From Eshraghiella sp045124255 (GTDB taxonomy: Bacteria > Bacillota > Clostridia > Lachnospirales > Lachnospiraceae), in NCBI GenBank assembly GCA_045124255.1, contig JBGVLM010000070.1, positions 1 to 62,409 of the forward strand: DNA of 62,409 nucleotides. The letters are read 5' to 3'. The notes beneath the pieces were generated by a model that was given only the letters and a program-made list of their open reading frames with translations, ran no database searches and was not told the DNA's origin. This document shows, one piece after another, positions 8,019 to 16,561 of this stretch. The first letter of the stretch is position 1. Every line of letters starts with the position of its first letter. A program made the position numbers and the translations under genes.

Positions 8019-8341
8019 AGAATTCGAGAATACATGGTGTACCACTCGGCGTAGCTGCAACTACGCCGAGCAAGGATGGTAATTGGCTACCACACAATAC
8101 AGACCTAAGCTGCGATACACATTTTTATTTTACAGTAAATGGAATCCATTTACAAGAAAATAATATTTAATCGTGGATTAGTTTATTGCCTTCAAATATA
8201 TTTTGGGGTGTAAGTGTGGACGCATACTTACACCCTATTCTTGTTTTCTCACAGAATATTCCCTTAGAGGTGAACTGCGCCTCTTTGGGATATTCATGTG
8301 AGAAATATCATATGCAGACTAAGGAAACTTAGTCTTTTTTT
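8019..8341 (+). ncRNA. Free-standing structured RNA, family not identified
   Basis: A transcript of about 320 nt is bounded by the promoter at 7984-8012 and the intrinsic terminator at 8316-8341, with no credible reading frame. Perfect or near-perfect hairpins in order are CTCGGCGTAG/CTACGCCGAG (8045-8070), GTAAATGG/CCATTTAC (8135-8153), GGGTGTAAGT/ACTTACACCC (8206-8235) and a long composite stem TTTCTCACA...TGTGAGAAA (8245-8305) containing GAATATTCCC/GGGATATTC and AGAGGTG/CGCCTCT. It lacks the signature sequences I know for RNase P RNA, SRP RNA and tmRNA. 6S RNA and the raiA RNA are families worth testing. It is separated from the next gene by its terminator, so it is not a riboswitch for it. 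Confidence 0.6.
8316..8341 (+). terminator. Terminator of the structured RNA
   Basis: AGACTAAG-GAAA-CTTAGTCT followed by TTTTTTT: a perfect 8-bp stem with a GAAA tetraloop. Confidence 0.9.
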
Positions 8342-8400
8342 CTTAGTGTGATACAACTCATAACAGAATTTCCCAATTTTTTTTAAAAATTTTAAAAAAG

Positions 8401-8437
8401 GTGCAACCTTTTTAATTCTTGTACTCTCTATAGAGTA
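8401..8437 (+). promoter_or_regulatory. ECF-type promoter motif, copy A
   Basis: GTGCAACCTTTTTAA (8401-8415) and CTCTATAGAGTA (8426-8437) recur with identical spacing (25 bp start to start) at 9616-9652. GCAACCTTT resembles the -35 used by ECF sigma factors (AAC core), and the -10 half is not of TATAAT type. The sigma factor encoded at 12002-14038 is the natural candidate to read it. Confidence 0.6.
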
Positions 8438-8477
8438 GAAGATGTGAAAAGGCATCAAAAAAAAGGAGCAATGAATT

Positions 8478-9599
8478 ATGAAGAGTAAAGTGATTTTGAA
8501 ATGGACAAAGTGGTTTTATAGGGCGTTGGTGGTGCTTATCGTGGTACTGATTAATGCAGGACCTTGGTTTTATATACATGGCTATAAACCATACGGAAAT
8601 GTGGCTGAGGCAGTAGACCATTTGGTTGAATATAAAGAATTATATTTTAATTCTTATATTTGCTTTGGTGTAATTTTAATTGGATTAGTTTTAATGGTGC
8701 TGTCATTTATTAAACACAATAAATTCAAGTTTTTTACGGTAACAATGGCAGTAAGTATTTTAATAATGGCTGCGTTAGTGGGAGTTGGAATTATTCTTCC
8801 GATTATCGATGATTATGAAATGTCCAAAGTATGGTGGATGGCAGTAGCGTGTTCGGTTGTGCTTTTAATAACAACAGTTATTGGAATGGTCTGCGAAAAA
8901 AATCTTAATAAAGAGGAAGTGACTGAGTCAAAAAATAATTCAGGTGTGGTTGCCGCTTCAATATATGGAGTTATTGCTTTAGCATTGGTTATCACAAGTA
9001 TTATCATTATAAACGATAAGGGATGGAGAATTGAGGATGACACACTCTATCTTGAACGTTCATTAGGAATTTGGTATGTGTCATTTGAGGGAGAAACATT
9101 ATGGGGGGATGAAGATTTTGAAGAGCTTAAAGTTGAAAGCGGTGTAAGAGAAATTCATTATATCGGATTAAACAATAATGAGGATTTGGAAGAAGTTGGT
9201 TTACCAAAAAGCTTAAGAGTAATTGGAGATTATACTTTCAGTGATTGCAAAAATTTATATGAAATAGATATTCCGGATAAGGTTAAAACAATTGGCTGGT
9301 GTGCTTTTAAAGGATGCGAGAATCTGGCGAATGTGGAATTTTCAGAGGACCTAGAAGTAATTGATGGTTGGGCTTTTTATGGCTGCAGCGAATTATCATA
9401 TGTTAACCTGCCGGATGGCTTGGAAGTAATAGGTAAAAATGCTTTCCTCGGCTGTAGGCTTAGGAGTATAACTATTCCTAAAACCGTTAAAGAAATAGGA
9501 GAAAATGCTTTTTCTGATGTTACCGTTTTAACCGTGGGAGCGGGTTCCTACGCAGAGCAGTGGGCAATAGAAAACGGATATGAATACGAAATTTATTAA
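8478..9599 (+). CDS. Membrane protein with BspA-type leucine-rich repeats
   Basis: A 373-residue protein of unknown role. It has four membrane segments (about 12-32, 57-78, 85-110 and 118-138), a charged loop with NKEEVTESKNN, a fifth segment (about 155-177), and a C-terminal domain of four to five LRR_5/BspA repeats such as LPKSLRVIGDYTFSDCKNL and LPDGLEVIGKNAFLGC (about 235-360). The repeat domain should lie outside the cell if the fifth segment crosses the membrane. Ribosome site AAAGGAGCAATGAATT precedes ATG. It has its own copy of the shared ECF-type promoter motif and leads the envelope module. Confidence 0.75.
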   Translation: MKSKVILKWTKWFYRALVVLIVVLINAGPWFYIHGYKPYGNVAEAVDHLVEYKELYFNSYICFGVILIGLVLMVLSFIKHNKFKFFTVTMAVSILIMAALVGVGIILPIIDDYEMSKVWWMAVACSVVLLITTVIGMVCEKNLNKEEVTESKNNSGVVAASIYGVIALALVITSIIIINDKGWRIEDDTLYLERSLGIWYVSFEGETLWGDEDFEELKVESGVREIHYIGLNNNEDLEEVGLPKSLRVIGDYTFSDCKNLYEIDIPDKVKTIGWCAFKGCENLANVEFSEDLEVIDGWAFYGCSELSYVNLPDGLEVIGKNAFLGCRLRSITIPKTVKEIGENAFSDVTVLTVGAGSYAEQWAIENGYEYEIY

Positions 9600-9615
9600 A
9601 AAAATTTGAAAAAGA

Positions 9616-9652
9616 GTGCAACCTTTTTAAAAGCTATTCACTCTATAGAGTA
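9616..9652 (+). promoter_or_regulatory. ECF-type promoter motif, copy B
   Basis: GTGCAACCTTTTTAA (9616-9630) and CTCTATAGAGTA (9641-9652) match copy A in sequence and spacing; the AT-rich bases upstream (AAAATTTgAAAAAg) are also conserved. It drives the lipoprotein - membrane protein - sigma factor operon, so the sigma gene may be under its own promoter type. Confidence 0.6.
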
Positions 9653-9688
9653 TAAGACATAAAAATACATATTTGAGGAGAAAAGATT

Positions 9689-10603
9689 ATGAAGAGATTA
9701 ATTTTAATAGGATTATTAGGAGCAACAATTTTTGCATCAACGGGCTGTGTAATGGGAAGAACCAAAAACGCTGCAATACCAAATCAAACAATGACAGTAG
9801 CTGCATCCCAGGCGACTACAGAAGAAATTACTGAGGCTGAAACAGATGCTTATACAGAAGAACAGACAGCAGAAGTGCAGACAGCAGAAATGCAGACAGC
9901 AGAAATACAGACAACAGAAATGCAGACCGAGGCACCGACTGAAGAGCCTGCCAAAATGGCAAACAGAATGTTTGAGGAGGCGGACCATTATTATTTGCAG
10001 GATGATGCCAGATGTCAGGATGTTTTGGACGAAATAAAGCTTACATATCCACAGTTTGCAGATGCTGTTGAAGCAAGAAAGGAGTACTATATTGAGTATG
10101 GCAGCTTATGCCAGAATAAACTGCTTTTTTATGTAGAGCCTTTTGACTACCAGTATGTAAGTGGCGATTGGTTTAATTACAATGCAAATAAAACTTTTGA
10201 GGATAAATACGGAAACACATATTATGACTTTGCAAGAGCCATAATTGACCAGACAGGGGCCGGCAAAAAAACTCATTATGTTGTATATAATTCTGACGGA
10301 GAGTATGATACATTTAAGGGAACAATTGTATGTTCCAAAGAAAATGATGAGGAAAAGATTTTCCACGCAGAGGTATATGGTGACGGAGAGCTTTTATATA
10401 CCACTGAAACAATAAGCTGCTATTCAGAACCTCTTACTTTTGAGGTTGATATTACAGGACACAAGCTGGTAAAAATTGTATTAATCAGAGATGACAGTTT
10501 TTTAACATATGCTAATGTTCAGCCATCTGTGGCACTTGTGGATGCAGTTTTTTATAATAAAGTTTTACCTGAATTTGTACCTTTTGTACCGGTGGAGGAC
10601 TAA
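9689..10603 (+). CDS. Lipoprotein with NPCBM-like domain
   Basis: The 304-residue protein begins MKRLILIGLLGATIFASTGC, a signal peptide with a lipobox (cysteine 20), so it is tethered to the outer face of the membrane. A Thr/Glu/Gln-rich linker (about 35-90) includes four copies of a 5-residue repeat (QTAEM-like). The rest (about 95-300) fits an NPCBM/galactose-binding-like fold: YDTFKGTIVC, VYGDGELLYTT, PLTFEVDITGHKLVKIVL and LVDAVF. It probably binds cell-surface or host glycans. First gene of an operon with the next two; only 4 bp separate it from the following start codon. Confidence 0.78.
   Translation: MKRLILIGLLGATIFASTGCVMGRTKNAAIPNQTMTVAASQATTEEITEAETDAYTEEQTAEVQTAEMQTAEIQTTEMQTEAPTEEPAKMANRMFEEADHYYLQDDARCQDVLDEIKLTYPQFADAVEARKEYYIEYGSLCQNKLLFYVEPFDYQYVSGDWFNYNANKTFEDKYGNTYYDFARAIIDQTGAGKKTHYVVYNSDGEYDTFKGTIVCSKENDEEKIFHAEVYGDGELLYTTETISCYSEPLTFEVDITGHKLVKIVLIRDDSFLTYANVQPSVALVDAVFYNKVLPEFVPFVPVED
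9863..9922 (+). repeat. Four 15-bp tandem repeats in the lipoprotein linker
   Basis: Units of CAGACAGCAGAAATG with few changes, in frame, giving QTAE(V/M/I)-type pentads. A likely site of length variation by slippage. Confidence 0.85.
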
Positions 10604-10607
10604 GATT

Positions 10608-11966
10608 ATGGAAGAAAAAAAAGAACCTAAAATTAACAAGAAAAAAATAATAATTATTGTATCCATTCTGGCAGGCGTAGTTTTAATTGGCGCATCAGTA
10701 TTTTTGGTTGTAAGATTTATTAATGGTGGCAAGCAGATTGCAAAGGAAATAGACAAGCTTTCAGAAAATGTTCCAGTTATAGATTTAGATGACAAGCTTG
10801 GAGAAATTGTAAGTAATGTTTCTGCTGAGGAGGAAGCCACAACGAAAGAGGCAGAAACAGAGGTTGTTGAAGAAACAGAGGCGGTAACAGAGGCGGCAAC
10901 GGAAGAATCCGGTGAAGAACAGACAGAAGCCGAAACAGAGGCAGTGATAGACTATGCCAATGTGGACTGGTGGGGAATTTATGAACAGGTAATGTATGCA
11001 GGAAATACTGAAGAACTGGACTGGGAAGCTATCAGCAATGTGCTTTTGTACACTGATAATCCGAATGAAAGTCAGATAGAAATTCTTATGAATGAAATCA
11101 AAAAAGCAGATAATTATGATTTGATTGACTGGAATGCCAAGGCGAATTTTTCGGTTGGAGTGGTAACAGAAACTTATACCGAACCGGCTACAGAGACCAT
11201 TATCACTTCCGCAAGTTCTTCTCAAAAAGTTACTTTAGAGGATAAGCTTCTGATTGATAAAAATGCAGCTTCAACAGGAGATTACAGATTAGGTAGCACA
11301 TGGTTTAATCGCAGTTCAATTATGGATGACGTAATGCCGGTCAAAAATCAATGGATAAAAGATAATTTTGGCACAAGTTTTACTTTTAACGGTATTAATT
11401 TTAGATGGGATGAAACAGCGCAGTATTTTTACTGGGAAAAGTTATATGGAAGTATACATTATATGACAAGTACCACAACTTCAATTGAAGGATATTACAT
11501 AGACAATTTTTATTCCTACAGAATTGCAGATTATCTTGGATTTTATGGTACTGATTATGAAATGTATATGAACGAAGAAGCTTTAAATGACAAAATCTAT
11601 CTTGCCATTGGTGAGTGGCAGGCTCCGAAAATGACAGTGGAGAATCCAAAGGAAAATAATCTTACATATCTAAGACAGCTTGGATGGACGGATGTTGTAG
11701 AAGAGGAGGGCATTGATAAGTTGTGGACCTACGAATCGCCTGAAGGGGTTCCGGCATACGTTAATGATGATGGACATCTTGGTATTTATGTAAAATATCC
11801 GGAAGACGAGAAAGAGAGCTTATGTTATTTTACTATTGAAGAATATAACAATCTGATAAATAATAATACTTGGACAGTATATTCAAAGAGTGGCTACAGT
11901 GGACTTGAAGGACAAGCTATAGAGGATATGCAGCAGTACATCAAAAAGTACGTGTGTATCAAATAG
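10608..11966 (+). CDS. Single-pass membrane protein with Thr/Glu-rich stalk
   Basis: The start is ATG 10608, with GGAGG 10 bp before it; upstream in-frame starts lie inside the preceding gene. The 452-residue protein has a short basic cytoplasmic tail (KINKKK), one membrane segment (about 15-35), a Glu/Thr/Ala-rich stalk (about 75-120) and a large extracytoplasmic part rich in Trp and Tyr with no family I recognise. Its stalk resembles those of the lipoprotein before it and the sigma-fusion after it, which suggests all three reach out from the same envelope. Middle gene of the operon. Confidence 0.7.
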   Translation: MEEKKEPKINKKKIIIIVSILAGVVLIGASVFLVVRFINGGKQIAKEIDKLSENVPVIDLDDKLGEIVSNVSAEEEATTKEAETEVVEETEAVTEAATEESGEEQTEAETEAVIDYANVDWWGIYEQVMYAGNTEELDWEAISNVLLYTDNPNESQIEILMNEIKKADNYDLIDWNAKANFSVGVVTETYTEPATETIITSASSSQKVTLEDKLLIDKNAASTGDYRLGSTWFNRSSIMDDVMPVKNQWIKDNFGTSFTFNGINFRWDETAQYFYWEKLYGSIHYMTSTTTSIEGYYIDNFYSYRIADYLGFYGTDYEMYMNEEALNDKIYLAIGEWQAPKMTVENPKENNLTYLRQLGWTDVVEEEGIDKLWTYESPEGVPAYVNDDGHLGIYVKYPEDEKESLCYFTIEEYNNLINNNTWTVYSKSGYSGLEGQAIEDMQQYIKKYVCIK

Positions 11967-12001
11967 TTGAAGCCGGAACGAAAGATTTTGAGGTGCATAG
12001 T

Positions 12002-14038
12002 ATGGAAGTTTCAGCAAATTTAAAACAGGCGGTTGAGGATTACATAAATGGTAATAAGGGGGCATTTACCACTATTTATAACGAATCAAACAGATACATA
12101 TATGTCTGTATTAACAACGTAATGAATGGCAACGATAACAAAGAGGATATGATTCAGGACATAATGCAGGATACTTATGTGGAAATCAGCAGACACATTG
12201 ATTCCCTTCAGAATATTAATCAGTTTCTCTCCTGGGCAGGTACAATCGCCACTAGAAAATGCTACGAAGCAATCAAAAAAGCAGGCAGATACGTTATGCT
12301 TAACGAGGACGAAAGCTTTGACAATCTTTCGGATGATGACAACGTTATTCCCGAGGAGATTATGCAGAATAAGGAAAAACAAAGACTTCTCAGGGAAATA
12401 ATTCAGAACGAATTAACCGAAATGCAGAAGCTATGCATTGTAGGATATTTTTATAATGAGATGAAGCAGAGTGAGATTGCAGGGGAGCTTGGCATTCCGG
12501 AGAACAGCGTTAAATCGCATCTTCTCAGAGCTAAGGCTAAGATTAAGGAAGCCGTTGTTGATTTGGAAAAAAACAAAGGCACAAAGCTGTATGGTGTTGC
12601 ACCGCTTTTATTATTGCTTTTTACAGACGAGGTCAAGGCATGTACGGTAAGCCCACAAATCGGTGAGGCAGTGCTTGCAAGTGTCCGGACAGGTGTTACA
12701 GCCGACGCGACAGCAGTAGAAGCGGCGAAAACAGCGGGAGCCGTTGGGGCTAAAGCCGGTGTGGCAGCAGTCAAGGTTAAAGCTGTCATTATTGCGGCGG
12801 CAGCACTTGTTACCGCGGGCGGTGTTGCAGGTGGTATTGCCATTGCAAAACACAGTCAGGCGGATAAGGCGTCAGTTAAAGTTGAAAAGGAAAGCCGGAC
12901 GGAGGCTGACAGGACAACAGAGGTAACTGAGAACAGGACTGAGGAAGTGACAACAGAGGCTACAACAACGGAGATTGAGACCACGACAACAGAAGGCTCT
13001 ATGTGGAATGGAATAGAGCTTGCCGTGTGTGGCAAAGTGTATTCAATGCCGTTATATGCAGAAAGAGTAATTGATGATTCAAATTCGGAAATTGAAGAAT
13101 ATACTGTTGTATCAATGGTTGAAGGTATTTCCGTAACTGCTCAGGAAATCGTTGTAATGCTTGCCGATATAGAAAGCATGGATTTTAATGCAAAGATTGA
13201 CTTCGCTGATTTGAATACATATGTGTGCTGTCAATTAATAGATAAAACTACAGGGGAAAGCTATAAGACTATTCTTCAGGAAAGTCAGAATGAATCAGTT
13301 GTATTTGACAGAGTAAATGACCCTGAATTGGTTGATTTTGACATTACTGATTATCTTTTGTATGTAACATATTACCACGACTGGCAGTGGTATGAAGGCT
13401 ATCCGGGACTTTTGTTTGAAATACCTAAGGAAGAGCCTGACGACGGTTTGAAATCAACACTGGTGAAGGCGGCAGAAAAAGCACTTGAAGATTATGGTTA
13501 TACTGATGCATTGGCATTTTCAGATTATAACGGAGACGGTATTCCGGAATTTTTTGCACTTACCGCAACTGCATTTGGAAATCTTGAAGGCAGTATGTAC
13601 AAATACGAAAACGGCGAATATGTATATTATATGGAAATAGAATCTTTCGGAGATGAAAGTTCAAGATTGTATCGGGATAAAACGGATGGCAGCTATATCA
13701 TATTGGAGCTTGATTACGGATATGAAAGCTATACTGATGAGGATTATAACATTCTTGGATATTACTCATATAATTATGTATATCTGGTCGATGTTGATGC
13801 AAATGAAAGGACATTGTATACAACCATAAACGGGGATGATATTATGTCAATAAGTCAAAGAACTTTTTATAATGAAGACGGTACTTCCATGACGGCGGAA
13901 GAGTTTTTTGCAAAATTAGATTCAGAGCTGTCAAATCAGTACGAATTTGTTGGCGAAACAGATTATGGTTATGAGTATTATAATCCGGATAATACACCGT
14001 TGATTGCGGCTTATAATTACTACCTTGATAACAGATAA
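12002..14038 (+). CDS. ECF-like sigma factor fused to a membrane anchor and extracytoplasmic domain
   Basis: ATG 12002 has GAGGTG 6 bp before it and is preferred over a GTG at 11954 that overlaps the previous gene. The 678-residue protein carries sigma region 2 (about 20-90, with EDMIQDIMQDTYVEI and FLSWAGTIATRKCY), region 4 (about 135-190, with KQSEIAGELGIPENSVKSHL), a hydrophobic patch (196-207), an Ala-rich membrane segment (about 258-282), a Thr/Glu linker (295-332) and an outside domain including DYNGDGIPEFFAL, a calcium-loop-like motif. A sigma factor anchored by its own sensor-like domain is unlike the usual sigma/anti-sigma pair; no separate anti-sigma gene is present. Last gene of the operon led by ECF-type promoter copy B. 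Confidence 0.85.
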   Translation: MEVSANLKQAVEDYINGNKGAFTTIYNESNRYIYVCINNVMNGNDNKEDMIQDIMQDTYVEISRHIDSLQNINQFLSWAGTIATRKCYEAIKKAGRYVMLNEDESFDNLSDDDNVIPEEIMQNKEKQRLLREIIQNELTEMQKLCIVGYFYNEMKQSEIAGELGIPENSVKSHLLRAKAKIKEAVVDLEKNKGTKLYGVAPLLLLLFTDEVKACTVSPQIGEAVLASVRTGVTADATAVEAAKTAGAVGAKAGVAAVKVKAVIIAAAALVTAGGVAGGIAIAKHSQADKASVKVEKESRTEADRTTEVTENRTEEVTTEATTTEIETTTTEGSMWNGIELAVCGKVYSMPLYAERVIDDSNSEIEEYTVVSMVEGISVTAQEIVVMLADIESMDFNAKIDFADLNTYVCCQLIDKTTGESYKTILQESQNESVVFDRVNDPELVDFDITDYLLYVTYYHDWQWYEGYPGLLFEIPKEEPDDGLKSTLVKAAEKALEDYGYTDALAFSDYNGDGIPEFFALTATAFGNLEGSMYKYENGEYVYYMEIESFGDESSRLYRDKTDGSYIILELDYGYESYTDEDYNILGYYSYNYVYLVDVDANERTLYTTINGDDIMSISQRTFYNEDGTSMTAEEFFAKLDSELSNQYEFVGETDYGYEYYNPDNTPLIAAYNYYLDNR

Positions 14039-14043
14039 TCCGC

Positions 14044-14083
14044 ATGAAGGTGCAAAACCGGAGCAGTATTAGATTTTACCTTC
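14044..14083. terminator. Possible shared terminator between convergent genes
   Basis: GAAGGT (14046-14051) pairs with ACCTTC (14078-14083), with AAAA/TTTT extending the stem, between the convergent sigma-fusion and kinase genes. The loop is long and it overlaps the kinase stop codon. Confidence 0.3.
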
Positions 14084-15193
14084 CTTTAAGTGAAAAATTG
14101 GAAGGATGATATTAACCACTGTACCCTGTTTCTCGTGGTTCGATATGTGTATGTTTCCGTTATGACTGTCTATTATGAGCTTTGCAAGATTGAGCCCTAT
14201 GCCGGTGTGACCCTTTTTCATGGTTTGCGGAACATAGAATCTGTCAAAAATATATTTAACATCAGTTTCGTTAATTCCAAAGCCATGGTCACGTATGGTA
14301 AGGTGCACATTTTCATTGGATAAGGAGGCTCTGATTTCCAAAGGCTTTTTGCTTGTATCATGTTCAAGCGAATTGCGGCAGATATTTACCAGAGCTTCCT
14401 TAAGCCATTCATAATCTCCGAAGATTTGTATATTGTCTGCGATGTCTGTTTTAACGCTTGTCTCATCGCAGCCTGATGTAAAAATAACATCTTTTATTAA
14501 TTCCCGGAGACGGATTTTTTCTTTATGAAATACAACCTTTCCGGCCTCCAGTCCGCCTATATCAGTTAACTCCTTCATAAGGCTTCTTACGGAATCAAGG
14601 TGCCTGAAGCATTCCTCAATTCGGGCATGCTTCTTTTGCTCATCATTCTCAGCTTCAATGATTTCAAGGGTTGTGGCTACACGGCTGATAGGGGTTTTGA
14701 CCTGATGGGCAACATTTTCGATAAAGCTCTGCATCTGCCGGTTGCGTTGTGAATAATAGTTTTTTGTGGAAATTTCATTATTCAGGTCATAAATCTGACT
14801 TTCATATTGCTGACAGCTGTGCTTATATTCTGACTTTAAACTGTTAAGTGTCATGCATATAAGTATAATAACGGCGGTAAGAGCAGTAAATGATATCAGG
14901 GTTATTGCAATAAGCCGTCTGCCGGTATCGCTTCTTAAAAGAGTTATTTCCTCTATGCCGTATTGTTTGAATAATTCAGTACCGGCGTCAATATTTTCCT
15001 CAGATAATTCACTGTATAAGGAGTTAATGTAGTTTTTGCCGTCTGTTTCGGCTCCGATAGTTCCTATAATGTTTTTCTGGGCAGAAATAATTGTTCTGCC
15101 GATGAGAAATACGGATATGGCAAAACAGACAGCCAGCAGAATTATGCCGGCTGTCAGAAGAATATTATATTTTTTCAGGATTTTCTCATTCAT
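14069..15193 (-). CDS. Sensor histidine kinase
   Basis: The 374-residue kinase has two membrane segments (about 11-33 and 93-117) enclosing a small outside domain of roughly 60 residues, a coiled linker, the phospho-acceptor in VAHQVKTPIS (H163), an N box (NICRNSLEH), DHGFGI and GHTGIGL. ATG 15193 is chosen over GTG 15208 because GGGGAG lies 7 bp before it; this leaves one base after the regulator's stop codon. It should phosphorylate the preceding response regulator. The outside domain distinguishes it from BceS-type kinases, which lack one and sense through their transporter. Confidence 0.88.
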   Translation of the reverse strand: MNEKILKKYNILLTAGIILLAVCFAISVFLIGRTIISAQKNIIGTIGAETDGKNYINSLYSELSEENIDAGTELFKQYGIEEITLLRSDTGRRLIAITLISFTALTAVIILICMTLNSLKSEYKHSCQQYESQIYDLNNEISTKNYYSQRNRQMQSFIENVAHQVKTPISRVATTLEIIEAENDEQKKHARIEECFRHLDSVRSLMKELTDIGGLEAGKVVFHKEKIRLRELIKDVIFTSGCDETSVKTDIADNIQIFGDYEWLKEALVNICRNSLEHDTSKKPLEIRASLSNENVHLTIRDHGFGINETDVKYIFDRFYVPQTMKKGHTGIGLNLAKLIIDSHNGNIHISNHEKQGTVVNIILPIFHLKEGKI

Positions 15194-15194
15194 A

Positions 15195-15890
15195 TTAAGT
15201 CTCCCCACATTTGACTTTGGTTACTTTTTGGGTAAAACGATAACCGAAGCCGCGTATTGTATCAATATAGAAGCCGCCTATTTTTCTGCGAAGCCTGCTT
15301 ATATGGACTGACAGAGTGTTGTCCTCGACAGCGTCGGCAGAACCTTCCCACAGACATTCGAGTAACTGCTCACGCCTGACTATTTTTTCGGAATTTTCCA
15401 TAAGCTTTATAAGCAGACGGTATTCAACGGGGCGGAGAGTTATTTCAGTTTTGTTTAGGAAGACAAGAGCAGTCCCGGTATCAACAGTAAGGCCGTTGGA
15501 GCTAAGCAGTCCGTTGTCGTCGGATATAAGGCTGCGTCTTATATTAGCACGGATTCTGGACAGCAGCTCCCTTACCCTGAAAGGCTTTACAATATAGTCA
15601 TCACCGCCCATATTCAGCCCCTTAACAACATTCTCTTCATCATCAGAGGCAGTGAGAAAAATTACGGGTTTCTGATTGAGGCTTCTGATATGGGAGCAGA
15701 TTTCAAAGCCCTCACCATCAGGAAGCCATATATCAAGAAGATAAATATCTATATCCTCCATTGTCTGTACATAATGTATTGCCTGGGCTGTGGTGGAGCA
15801 GGTGACGGTCATGTAGTTATTGTTTTCGAGAATTTCTTTTAAATCCCGCTGAAGATAGTAGTCATCTTCAGCGATTAATATTTTACTCAC
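15195..15890 (-). CDS. OmpR-family response regulator
   Basis: A 231-residue protein with an N-terminal receiver (acidic pair D9/D10, phospho-site D53 in LLDIWLPD, conserved lysine in YIVKPFR) and a C-terminal winged-helix domain (VEYRLLIKLMEN..., HISRLRRKIGG, IRGFGYRF). It starts at GTG 15890, overlapping the ATPase stop by 8 bp, which implies translational coupling. Partner of the kinase encoded next. It likely controls the transporter operon in which it lies, but no binding repeat was identified. Confidence 0.9.
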   Translation of the reverse strand: MSKILIAEDDYYLQRDLKEILENNNYMTVTCSTTAQAIHYVQTMEDIDIYLLDIWLPDGEGFEICSHIRSLNQKPVIFLTASDDEENVVKGLNMGGDDYIVKPFRVRELLSRIRANIRRSLISDDNGLLSSNGLTVDTGTALVFLNKTEITLRPVEYRLLIKLMENSEKIVRREQLLECLWEGSADAVEDNTLSVHISRLRRKIGGFYIDTIRGFGYRFTQKVTKVKCGET

Positions 15891-16557
15891 AGGTTACAAT
15901 TTCTCCATCCTTAAGATAAATAATTCTGTCAGCATACTCTGCGGTCTGCATATCATGCGTAACCATAACGATGGTCTGACCATATAATTTGGCTGCCTTA
16001 CTCATAAGCATTACAACTTCCGTACTGTTTTCGGAATCAAGGTTTCCGGTAGGCTCATCGGCAAGTATTATTGCGGGCTCTATTGCAATGGCTCTTGCAA
16101 TGGAAACACGCTGCTGCTCGCCGCCGGACATTTCATTCGGGAACTTGTTTCTGTATGCTGCAATTCCGAGCAGTTCCATTAATTCATTAATTCTGTTCTC
16201 ATCGGGTTTTCTTCCGTCAAGCTTAATGGGCATAATGATATTCTCGTATGCAGTAAATTCCGGTAAAAGATTGTAGTCCTGATAGACAAAACCGATTTTG
16301 GTGCGTCTTATTTTGGACAGTCCTGAATCATTTAAATTAGTAATGCTTTTATTTTCTAATATTACATCACCTGTATCGGTGGTTTCAAGAGTTCCGAGAA
16401 TTTTAAGCAGTGTGGACTTGCCTGAGCCGCTTTTTCCGGCGATTGCAGCCATTTCTCCTTTTTTAAAGGAGAGTGAGCATGATTTCAATGCCTGTACCAT
16501 GCCTTCACCCCGGCCATATTTTTTGGAGATGTTTTCTGCTTTTAATATAATATCCAT
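15883..16557 (-). CDS. ABC transporter ATP-binding protein (LolD/MacB type)
   Basis: 224 residues with Walker A (GKSGSGKST), signature MSGGEQQRVSIARAIA, Walker B (IILADEPTGNLD) and the switch histidine (VTHD). It powers the FtsX-type permease encoded 4 bp upstream. Ribosome site AAGGAGG precedes the ATG. Such ATPase/permease/two-component operons in Bacillota usually act in antimicrobial peptide resistance or envelope stress; the substrate is not visible. Confidence 0.92.
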   Translation of the reverse strand: MDIILKAENISKKYGRGEGMVQALKSCSLSFKKGEMAAIAGKSGSGKSTLLKILGTLETTDTGDVILENKSITNLNDSGLSKIRRTKIGFVYQDYNLLPEFTAYENIIMPIKLDGRKPDENRINELMELLGIAAYRNKFPNEMSGGEQQRVSIARAIAIEPAIILADEPTGNLDSENSTEVVMLMSKAAKLYGQTIVMVTHDMQTAEYADRIIYLKDGEIVTCE

Positions 16558-16561
16558 TTAA

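Noticed and set aside
8019..8341. Assignment of the structured RNA to RNase P, SRP RNA or tmRNA
   Set aside because: The diagnostic conserved segments of these RNAs that I know are not present; 6S and raiA could not be confirmed or excluded by eye.
9863..9922. Short tandem repeat considered as a CRISPR array
   Set aside because: Units are contiguous 15-mers in frame with a Thr/Glu/Gln-rich linker and have no spacers. No cas genes are present.
12451..12843. Long Ala/Thr-rich reading frame on the minus strand inside the sigma-fusion gene
   Set aside because: It is the antisense shadow of the sigma region 4 and Ala-rich membrane segment; no ribosome site and no family resemblance.
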